Source: Pycnococcus provasolii (Eukaryota > Chlorophyta > Pseudoscourfieldiophyceae > Pseudoscourfieldiales). From it: a DNA stretch of 64,000 nt. The position numbers and the translations under genes were made by a program. The notes under the pieces are model-generated. The model was not told the origin of the DNA, did no database searches, and saw only the letters and a program-made list of their open reading frames with translations. Of this stretch, positions 57,566 through 64,000 are shown piece by piece (positions within the stretch are counted from its first letter, which is position 1; each line of letters starts with the position of its first letter). The DNA lies in the NCBI GenBank assembly GCA_049487715.1, contig CP150568.1:578280-642279 (forward strand), written 5' to 3'.

Positions 57566-58390
57566 CTACGCGAACCTCTTCTTGAGCAAGCTCGAGAGGT
57601 TCTCCTGTGACAGCGACTCGTGCAGTGTCTCCTTGTACTCCTTGTACACCTTCGCGAGCCAGCCCGTGTACGCCTCGTACGTGTACAAAAACTTCTTGCG
57701 ACGAAGCGACAGATAGAGGAACCCGACGTTAAAGACGCACAGCAGCGCCTGGCTTCCGACGACCAGAGTGGTCTCCCAGAAGGGATACGTGCCCCCACTT
57801 GGCGTAGGTTTGCACATTGCCAAATAAAAGACGTACACGAGCGCAGGATAGAGCACGAGGCGCATTCCAATGAAGCTGACCCAGTACACGAGGGTGACAA
57901 TAGGCGAGGTGAGCAACGGCCACTGTCTCAGGCGCCGCCGCGCTATCAAAAGCAGCGTGTGCGCCTCGACGATGCCGTCCCAAGCCGTGAAGTGTGCGTG
58001 CTCAGGGTACCTGAGGGGGTGGCTCAGCAGCGCGATTGTGATAACGTGGTGAAGCTGTATGAGCCATGCCTGGGGCACAGCGTCCGGTACAAGCAGGATC
58101 CAAACCAGGTCCACTCCGATGTACGCCAAGAGCACGTAAGTCAGCAGGATAGACGCGCCGCTGCCTGGCAGAGCGCACCCTATAGCCGCGTGAAGTGAAA
58201 GCCACGGAAGAAGGTACAGGTTCACCTTATCGTGGAGGTCTTTCGCGGGACTGTCTTGATGATGGTGTTTTCTCCGAGTCACCGCAGCACCACCGCTGTC
58301 ATCCTCGTTTTGTGTTATGTGCTTCGCACCATCCCTGCGCGTTGCCGCCGAGGCTGACGGTGCCGGCGCCGCCGCCACCATGCGCTTCAT
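57566..58390 (-). CDS. TLC-domain membrane protein (TMEM136/TLCD-like)
   Basis: 274 residues. After a ~50-residue His/Ser-rich polar N-terminus come six to seven hydrophobic segments. The core reads WLIQLHHVITIALLSHPLRY then AWDGIVEAHTLLLIARR, fitting the TRAM/LAG1/CLN8 domain pattern with the paired His. The fuller Lag1p motif of ceramide synthases (HD and LxxxK elements) is not present, so I do not call it a ceramide synthase. The C-terminal LYLSLRRKKFLYTYEAY is basic and cytosolic-looking. Members sense or remodel membrane lipids in the ER. It lies 5 kb from ORMDL, another sphingolipid-linked ER protein, but the proximity may be chance. Confidence 0.7.
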   Translation of the reverse strand: MKRMVAAAPAPSASAATRRDGAKHITQNEDDSGGAAVTRRKHHHQDSPAKDLHDKVNLYLLPWLSLHAAIGCALPGSGASILLTYVLLAYIGVDLVWILLVPDAVPQAWLIQLHHVITIALLSHPLRYPEHAHFTAWDGIVEAHTLLLIARRRLRQWPLLTSPIVTLVYWVSFIGMRLVLYPALVYVFYLAMCKPTPSGGTYPFWETTLVVGSQALLCVFNVGFLYLSLRRKKFLYTYEAYTGWLAKVYKEYKETLHESLSQENLSSLLKKRFA

Positions 58391-58897
58391 TTATTTCACA
58401 AACCTGTAATAATAGTGTGTGCGGAGGGGCTGGATTACTCTACTCTACTTACGACGAGAGTGACGAGTGACTCGGACTATTGTCGGACGCGACTGGGGAG
58501 AGGAATGGTGGGGTGGAGATGGGGGGAGAGGGAAAACGAAAGCGGGAGGGGGAGTGGTTGTGAGGAGACGTCTCGACAGCGCAGCAGGCTCAAGAACCCC
58601 AGGTTCTCGGGGCAGGTGCAAACGGCCCCTCCTGTCGAAAACCAAAATTTTGCTCTAGTTGATTGGGGATCCGTCCTATCACCGCTCCACATATGCCCCC
58701 TCCTCCAGGCAGGAGGAATGTGTCTTCTTGCACGAATGTCCGCTGTCTTGTTCCTCAAGGAAATATTCGCTCGAGGTGGTTCTTTCAGGAAGCCATCCGC
58801 CGCGAGGTGAAGGAGGCGGCGAGCACGCCACTGCGTTCGGCGGGCGCCACGGACGTGTGGTCCTCGTCGATAGGTAACGATGCGTATCTGGCTGGGC
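58391..58897. other. Spacer entering the subtelomeric region
   Basis: About 0.5 kb between two minus-strand genes. The first ~150 bp would be the TLC gene promoter. No further gene or repeat is recognised. Confidence 0.45.
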
Positions 58898-59607
58898 CTA
58901 TCGGTCGGCGTAGTCCTCAAAGTCCTCGTCTTTGACAAGTTCGTCGATGTCAAGGCCTAAAGTTTTCAGTGCTGAGATAGTGGCCTTATACCACCTGCGT
59001 AGTCCAGTGCGGCCACCGTCGTACGGTTGTTTATTCTCCGGGTCAATAGCAAAGATGATGTTTCGAGTCAACTGTTCGGTAAGCTTTCCTCTAGCTAGCG
59101 ACGATGTCGAAACCGTCAGTAACCTTGACGGGACATGAGGTTTTGGGGGTTTGGTGTGAGTGTGTGATTGGGGGTTTTGCCTTGAACTCGACAAGGGGGA
59201 GTGACGGGACATGAGGTTTTGGGGGTTTGGTGTGAGTGTGTGATTGGGGGTTTTGCCTTTCCCCCCAATGGAATAACTGATTATGATTACAAACCGTCTT
59301 TCTCGCCAACATTAACATGCTGACTGTCCTTCCGCTTCCTGAAAACACTCTTTCCATGAATCATGATCGCCAAAGACGCGTACCGCCGTACCTCGCAAGC
59401 AACCTCCTCGGCTCCTCGCCACCCAGTCACCCACCATATACGAATCATTCCGTACTTCTTCACGACGTCCAAGAGCCAATTTACCTCGAACATCTGTGAG
59501 GACAACTCTGTCTTAGTGTCTGTGACGAAGTCTGCTGCGTCCACATCTAGCTCGACGTCGTCAACATCCGGTCCTGCTGTCTGTTTTAGCACGCAATAAG
59601 CGCGCAT
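58898..59607 (-). CDS. Two-exon subtelomeric gene, unknown function
   Basis: Exon A 59607-59295 and exon B 59088-58898 join in frame (phase 1) across a 206-bp intron with a GTTTGT donor and TAGAG acceptor, giving 167 residues and the junction VGEKD-GKLTEQ. Exon A has a tight hydrophobic/aromatic region (EVNWLLDVVKKYGMIRIWWV), and exon B an acidic C-terminus (ELVKDEDFEDYADR). The frame is open upstream of 59607, so an earlier start or another exon is possible. No family recognised. Codon use and composition in both exons look like real coding sequence. It may belong to a subtelomeric gene family. Confidence 0.5.
59126..59259. repeat. Two 58-bp direct repeats inside an intron
   Basis: Identical copies at 59126-59183 and 59202-59259, period 76 bp, each running from TGACGGGACATGAGG to GGGGGTTTTGCCTT. 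They fill most of the predicted intron of the flanking gene. Confidence 0.95.
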
Positions 59608-59622
59608 CTCCTCGTATAGCAA

Positions 59623-60038
59623 TCGGTATTTGGTCGTGCTTAGGGGGGAGGGAGTTGGGGAGTATTACGGGTAACCCTAACCCTAATACTGGTAATGGTT
59701 AACCCTACCTTTTTCTTTTTCTTTTTCTTGGTTTCTACTTCTTTTGGTTTCTGGATCCACTCTTGGACGGAGTCTCTACCGTCCTGCGACTGGACCACTC
59801 AAACATACTTTCTTTTGGTTTTATGGTTGGACAAGATCTTTATTGCTATCTTTGTTGATAAGGTCTTGGAGAATCTCTTTTTGCTTTGGTTATATTTTCT
59901 CGTTATTGAATGGCCGACTATTAGCTAAAGCCCCCCCTTTAGACCCCGGTTTTGTAAGGGTGGATCACGTGATTGTCTCTTAGGTCACGTGATTTTCTTT
60001 GTGGTTATATTTTATGGTTATAAGTTGCAAAGCATGGA
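59623..60038. other. Spacer with telomere-like motifs, possible retroelement remains
   Basis: Contains CCCTAACCCTAATA at ~59676, a TTTTTC tract at ~59708-59732 and short open frames rich in Trp/Phe. The right part may be decayed retroelement sequence leading into the reverse transcriptase fragment. Confidence 0.4.
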
Positions 60039-60578
60039 TTGCACATGCATATCAAATCTATTTTGGATATGGTGGATGGATATTATAATTATCGCATGCA
60101 TCCAGATTCGGCCGCCTATACCGCTGTCATCGCTCCTTTTGGCCAGTTTGTTAATAATGTGATGCCTCAAGGACTCTGCAACGCACCACCGTTTTTCCAA
60201 ATGGCAAACACAACTCGCTTCAGCGATCTCATCACACATCGCAAAGAACTTTTGCTCTACCTAGATGATCTGTTAACACATACGAAGACCATCGAGGAAC
60301 ACTTTCTGGCACTTGAACGCCTTTTTGATCTCTGCCGCAAACATCATCTGCGTCTCAAACTAGTCAAATGTGCTTTCTTTCAAAAAGAAGTTGCTTGGCT
60401 GGGTCACGTTTTGGGTCAAGACACGCTTAAACCAGATCCGAAACTCATTTCATCTATATTGGATTATCCAGCTCCTACTAGTCTTAAGACGCTGCGAGGC
60501 TTTCTAAGGGATATGCCCGACTTGAGAGTGCGGATGTGCGTCGAGCTGCTCGACCAAAAAGTAGGATATGTCGGCTAA
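60039..60578 (+). pseudogene. Ty3/gypsy-type reverse transcriptase fragment
   Basis: About 180 residues of the RT palm and thumb: DMVDGYYNYRMHPDSAAYTA, FGQFVNNVMPQGLCNAPP, the catalytic YLDDLL box, and WLGHVLGQDTLKPDPKLI. These are strong Metaviridae RT features. The fingers domain with the first catalytic Asp is barely represented, RNase H and integrase are absent downstream, and several usual residues are changed (for example FVNN for FEWN, QMANTTRFSD for the QRAM-type block). It is a truncated relic. Composition is more AT-rich than the genes to the left. Confidence 0.85.
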
Positions 60579-60697
60579 AGCAGCCCTTTGATTGTAAAGC
60601 GTTGCGTCTTAAACGTGTTTTTACTTAAATCCTTCTAAAAAATAGGAACCAACCCCTCAGTGTGCTATCCCGTCCTCCTCCTTGCCATGTAAAAACA

Positions 60698-60743
60698 TTC
60701 GGGGATATGTATTCTTAGCGCCCTAAGAATACATATCCCCGAA
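60698..60743. repeat. Perfect hairpin, 21-bp arms, first copy
   Basis: TTCGGGGATATGTATTCTTA arm plus G, 4-base loop CGCC, and its exact reverse complement. Identical to 60765-60810. Confidence 0.97.
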
Positions 60744-60764
60744 CTTTCCGAAAAAGGGAGTCGA

Positions 60765-60810
60765 TTCGGGGATATGTATTCTTAGCGCCCTAAGAATACA
60801 TATCCCCGAA
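60765..60810. repeat. Perfect hairpin, 21-bp arms, second copy
   Basis: Exact second copy of the 46-bp hairpin at 60698-60743, 67 bp downstream, with different flanks after the shared ACTTT-like start. Confidence 0.97.
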
Positions 60811-61154
60811 CTTTGGGAAAGGTTAACCCTAACCCTATATCTCCACTTCCCCCATAACACAAGCTTTGTCCTAGGAGGGTCACTCTGTAGGACCTAGACA
60901 CGATCCTACTTGTGTCCGGCTACACTTCTGTCTTAACTTCCCGTTGATTGCGGGACGTGGGGGAATGCGGCCATAACTTTTAACAACATAACATTACCGC
61001 GCTACTTGGTGATATGACAAGATATCGCCGGAAACGGCGGGTGAAAAAAATGGCTGTTGTTATTGGCTTCGTTCTGCACGACGCTGGCCGACGGTCGGGC
61101 GCATACCGGAGGCAAAATTTTTTTTTCAACATGTGGGTCAAACTGCCAGCCTGG

Positions 61155-61370
61155 CAATTAGGGTTACAATTAGGGTTACAATTAGGGTTACAATTAGGGT
61201 TACAATTAGGGTTACAATTAGGGTTACAATTAGGGTTACAATTAGGGTTACAATTAGGGTTACAATTAGGGTTACAATTAGGGTTAGGGTTAGGGTTACA
61301 ATTAGGGTTAGGGTTAGGGTTAGGGTTAGGGTTAGGGTTAGGGTTAGGGTTAGGGTTAGGGTTAGGGTTA
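61155..61370 (+). repeat. Interstitial telomeric array with a 12-bp variant unit
   Basis: Eleven units of CAATTAGGGTTA starting at 61155, then mixed, then about 12 canonical TTAGGG units to 61370. The G-rich strand is the plus strand, the same direction as the true telomere 2.5 kb to the right. Confidence 0.97.
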
Positions 61371-62020
61371 GATGCCTTTACAGTTGCCAAGGATTTGCAA
61401 GGCTGTTTTTCTATAGTGGGAGACGCCCCTTTGCAATTAAATAAATCATTTTTTTGTAAGGGGACCCCCCCGACAATCCTTGGGCTTTTTTTTCTCTACC
61501 AAAAAGGTCCAGAGGCTCAAATGGAAGCCTCCCTTGAACGGTTTTTTTTGGTCGAGCACCTGCTCGGTTAATTCGTATTTTCAATTAATAATTCGCTTGT
61601 ATGGGAGGTTAAGGTGGCAAAACGGATTATTAAGCCACTGAAATGCCAGCGTACCCCTTGTTTCCGGAGGCCTTTTGGTCGAAGAATGCAATTAAAAAGC
61701 ATTTTATATTTGGTGAAAGGTGTGTATTAGGCTGGCAAGGCTGGCAGATGGTTATAAAATGCCTGCCAGGATTGCATTCACAAAATTAACGGTGTATACC
61801 CTAACACTCCCTTCCCTCTGCCGACCATTTTGGTCGAGCCCGACCAAAATGGTCCAGCCCGACCAAAATGGTCGACAAAATTTTTTTGTGCGGTATTGCG
61901 AAAACAAAGTGCCTGCGTTACTCCCCCCATCTGACTGGTTATGCCCATGCAAAAAAAACGCCATTGATTTTTTACCGACCATTTTGGTCCAGCCCGACCA
62001 AAATGTATGGGGCTTTTTTT
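61371..62020. other. Subtelomeric spacer with GACCATTTTGGTC palindromes
   Basis: AT-rich. GACCATTTTGGTC-type palindromic units separated by GAGCC or CAGCC occur at ~61823-61875 and ~61977-62005, with a related GGTCGAGC at ~61550. No gene seen. Confidence 0.6.
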
Positions 62021-62332
62021 GGAACCCCCAATCCCAAACCCTTAATTTCAAACCCCGCAATTTCTAAGTCTCAAACCCCCAATCTCAAACCCCAAAGTTT
62101 AAACCCCAATCTCAAACCCCTAATCATAAACCCCCAATCTTAAACCCCAAAGCTTAAACCCCAATCTCAAACCCCTCATCGTGAACCCCCAAACGTAAAC
62201 CCCGAATCGTAAACCCCCAAACGTAAACCCCGAATCGTAAACCCCCAATCTTAAACCCCCAATCTCAAAACCCCAACCCAAACCCCCAATTGTATACCCC
62301 CAATCTCAAACCCCCAATCTCAAACCCCCAAT
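62021..62332 (+). repeat. C-rich degenerate tandem repeat (AAACCCCCAATCTC)
   Basis: Some 20 imperfect units of 12-15 bp with a run of four or five C and a variable AATCTC/AATCGT tail. Confidence 0.9.
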
Positions 62333-62560
62333 CTGTAACCCTAACTGTAACCCTAACCCTAATCAAAAAACCCTAACCTTGGAACCCCCAATCTCAAACC
62401 CCCAATCTCAAACCCCCAATCTGTAACCCTAACTGTAACCCTAACCCTAATCAAAAAACCCTAACCTTTGAACCCCCAATCTCGAACCCCCAATCTCAAA
62501 CCCCGAATCTGTAACCCTAACTGTAACCCTAACCCTAATCAAAAAACCCTAACCTTGGAA
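62333..62560 (+). repeat. 88-bp tandem repeat, 2.6 copies, with telomeric cores
   Basis: Copies begin CTGTAACCCTAACTG at 62333, 62421 and 62509. Each has CCCTAACCCTAATC and AAAAAACCCTAACC cores then C-rich units. The last copy stops exactly where the acidic ORF region starts. Confidence 0.92.
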
Positions 62561-62564
62561 CAGC

Positions 62565-63086
62565 GACGACGACGACGACGACGACAACGAAGACTCCGCG
62601 GCGACGCTTGCGGAGGCAGCGACGGCGATGGTGTACACCACGGGCGGCGCGGCGGGCATCAGGGCGTGGACTTTGTGGGCGAACCTCTTCCCAGCCGTCG
62701 CCCGCGCGAGCAACGGCAAGTACGTGCTCACGTTCGTGGTGGCGACGTGCACGCCGCTCGACGCGGAGGTTCCGCCCTGCGGAAGCGCGTACTACGTGCT
62801 CCCGCGGGTGGCTGCCCTCGCGCTAGCGACGAACCTGATGAAAGAGATTGGGTTCGGCGGCGGTGGTGGTGGTGGTGGTGGTGGTGGTGCCATCCTCGAC
62901 GACCGACTACCAGTCCTCCGCCGTCACGACGATGAAGACGAAGACAGCGATGACGATGACGAAGACAGCGATGACGATGACGGAGACAGCGATGATGATG
63001 AAGACGAAGACAGCGATGACGATGAAGACGAAGACAGCGATGATGATGAAGACGAAGACAGCGATGAAAGCATGGTGGAGGTTTAA
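62565..63086 (+). CDS. Subtelomeric ORF with Asp runs and acidic repeats, unknown
   Basis: The frame is open from the GAC repeat at 62565; the first ATG is 62628, giving 152 residues. The N-terminal ~85 residues look like genuine coding sequence (AAGIRAWTLWANLFPAVARA, GKYVLTFVVATCTPLDAEV, PRVAALALATNLMKEIGF), followed by a Gly run from a GGT repeat and acidic (DEDSDDDDEDS) repeats to the stop. A CAG precedes the GAC run at 62561, so the start could be a splice acceptor. No family recognised. It may be a gene captured or truncated at the chromosome end. Confidence 0.45.
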   Translation, partial: DDDDDDDNEDSAATLAEAATAMVYTTGGAAGIRAWTLWANLFPAVARASNGKYVLTFVVATCTPLDAEVPPCGSAYYVLPRVAALALATNLMKEIGFGGGGGGGGGGGAILDDRLPVLRRHDDEDEDSDDDDEDSDDDDGDSDDDEDEDSDDDEDEDSDDDEDEDSDESMVEV

Positions 63087-63350
63087 GGCAAAACAAATCC
63101 AAGAACGGGGAGAGACGTGGATGAGAAGTTGGCGCAAGCATGGGGAGAGGGTACTGTTGTAACAACGCGCGCGAGGAAAACTCATTCTTTTTTTCTTTTC
63201 TTTTTTTAAAAAGGTTGATGCAGCCTGGTCGTCATAGTTCCGCATACGTAAGAAAGCACACACATCAACTTAATTGAAGCTTCAATTAAGTTGATGTCTT
63301 GCAAGGCGTCTACTTTACTCGGTAGTCGGTAGTATTCTAGGACGAAAGGC
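63087..63350. other. Short spacer with a perfect 36-bp palindrome
   Basis: 63262-63297 is a perfect palindrome with no loop, ACATCAACTTAATTGAAG and its reverse complement. Nothing else recognised. Confidence 0.85.
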
Positions 63351-63575
63351 ATTGGCTATTGATAAACCTACCCAAACTAGCTTTGGGAGACCGGTGCCCT
63401 ACCGTTCTGTCAGTCACTCGACTATGGCAAGTGACTCTATTAAAAGTCTAAAAAAAGATGAGCTAATAAAAACGTTGGCATTATTGGCTATCTATAATAA
63501 ACCTACCACCCAAACAAACTTTGGGAGACCGGTGCCCTAACGTTCGGTCAGTGACTCGACTATGGCAAGTGACTC
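63351..63575 (+). repeat. Diverged direct repeat of ~90 bp
   Basis: Copies at 63351-63437 and 63483-63575 share TTTGGGAGACCGGTGCCCTA and CTCGACTATGGCAAGTGACT. A 38-residue ORF beginning MASDSIKSLKKDELIKTLAL spans from one copy into the next; it could be a remnant of a SAP-like motif but is too short to name. Confidence 0.85.
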
Positions 63576-63576
63576 G

Positions 63577-63711
63577 GAAGCTAACCCAGAAGCTAACCCA
63601 CAAGCTAACCCACAACCTAACCCACAACCTAACCCACAACCTAACCCACAACCTAACCCAGAACCTAACCCACAACCTAACCCACAACCTAACCTTGATC
63701 CTAACCCAAGA
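63577..63711 (-). repeat. Inverted-orientation telomere-variant array (CCTAACCCACAA)
   Basis: About 11 units of a 12-bp variant with the C-rich strand on plus, opposite to both the array at 61.2 kb and the terminal telomere. Confidence 0.92.
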
Positions 63712-63867
63712 GTAAGGGCTAACCCTGGGTTTAGGGTCAGAGTTAGGTTCTGGGTTAGGCGTAACCCTGGGTTAGGGTCAGGGTTAGCTTGTGGGTTAGC
63801 GTGAGGGTTAGGGCTAACCCTGGGGTTAGGTACCCGGTACCCGGATCCCTGATTAGGGTTTGCAAAC
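63712..63867. other. Degenerate telomere-like junction
   Basis: Mixed GGGTTAGG, GGGTCAGGGTTAG and CTAACCCTGGG motifs, switching strand polarity before the true telomere. A GGTACCCGGTACCCGGATCC stretch lies at 63829-63848. Confidence 0.75.
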
Positions 63868-64000
63868 TAGGGTTAGGGTTAGGGTTAGGGTTAGGGTTAG
63901 GGTTAGGGTTAGGGTTAGGGTTAGGGTTAGGGTTAGGGTTAGGGTTAGGGTTAGGGTTAGGGTTAGGGTTAGGGTTAGGGTTAGGGTTAGGGTTAGGGTT
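63868..64000 (+). repeat. Terminal telomere, (TTAGGG)n
   Basis: About 22 perfect TTAGGG units running to the window edge, with the G-rich strand 5' to 3' to the right as expected at a right chromosome end. The array may continue past the window. Confidence 0.97.

Larger units (their letters stand above)
60579..61154. other. Subtelomeric spacer with twin hairpins
   Basis: No gene seen. It contains the two hairpins described separately, a GGTTAACCCTAACCCTAT telomere-like motif at ~60822 and a T-rich stretch near 61118. Confidence 0.5.

Noticed and set aside
57566-58390. Calling the TLC protein a ceramide synthase because ORMDL is nearby
   Set aside because: The extended Lag1p motif is missing; the TMEM136/TLCD pattern fits better.
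60039-60578. Active retrotransposon
   Set aside because: Only part of RT remains, with no LTRs, RNase H or integrase nearby.
62333-63711. CRISPR-like array from the regularly spaced repeats
   Set aside because: The units are telomere-derived tandem repeats without unique spacers, in a eukaryotic subtelomere.
63829-63848. Restriction-site-like GGTACCCGGTACCCGGATCC as cloning adaptor contamination
   Set aside because: It resembles but does not match a standard polylinker and is flanked by continuous degenerate telomere sequence; kept only as a note.

Overview
The window is eukaryotic nuclear DNA running into a chromosome end: the last ~130 bp are perfect TTAGGG repeats with the G-rich strand pointing right. 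The gene set points to a flagellated green alga, probably prasinophyte-like. It holds an axonemal dynein heavy chain and an EFHB/CFAP21-type doublet protein, a plant-type UPL3 HECT ligase, a plant-type UDP-uronate/nucleotide-sugar transporter, an SBDS with a remnant of the plant-type C-terminal extension, a Tousled-like kinase, and two genes with peptidoglycan-related domains. TGTAA, the usual green-algal polyadenylation signal, follows many stop codons. Introns are few and short. The species assignment is inference.

Layout. 1-9.7 kb: 3' two-thirds or more of a monomeric-type inner-arm dynein heavy chain, one 73-bp intron. 10.1-11.3 kb: MgtE-like cation transporter. 11.6-12.9 kb: a ~1.24-kb element with ~120-140-bp terminal inverted repeats around a retroviral-type (rve) integrase core. 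13.5-25 kb: peptidoglycan-binding-domain protein, ALG7, UPL3, an amidase_3-like protein and a SOSS-B-like OB-fold protein. 25.6-36 kb: unknown disordered protein, ankyrin protein, EFHB, UUAT1-like transporter, glycine-rich AS8-like protein, an 80-residue two-exon gene and SBDS. 36.2-44.8 kb: a 2,881-residue SMCHD1-like protein (UBL, GHKL ATPase, coiled coil, SMC hinge) whose first 16 residues after Met copy the histone H3 tail. 45-50.6 kb: a very large secreted protein of unknown family, split by a frame change at a 123-bp trinucleotide repeat. 51.3-58.4 kb: MFS transporter, ORMDL, IWS1, Tousled-like kinase and a TLC-domain protein. From 58.9 kb the sequence is subtelomeric: a two-exon unknown gene whose intron carries two 58-bp direct repeats, a decayed Ty3/gypsy reverse transcriptase, twin perfect hairpins, interstitial telomeric arrays in both orientations, C-rich tandem repeats, an acidic-repeat ORF and finally the telomere.

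How genes relate. Three unlinked themes recur. Cilium: dynein heavy chain and EFHB. Chromatin: the SMCHD1-like protein, IWS1, and TLK, whose known substrate in other organisms is the H3/H4 chaperone ASF1. Endomembrane lipid/glycan: ALG7, nucleotide-sugar transporter, ORMDL, TLC protein. Genes are mostly in divergent or convergent pairs with 100-600 bp spacing; I see no operons. The most unusual item is the H3-tail mimic on the SMCHD1-like protein.
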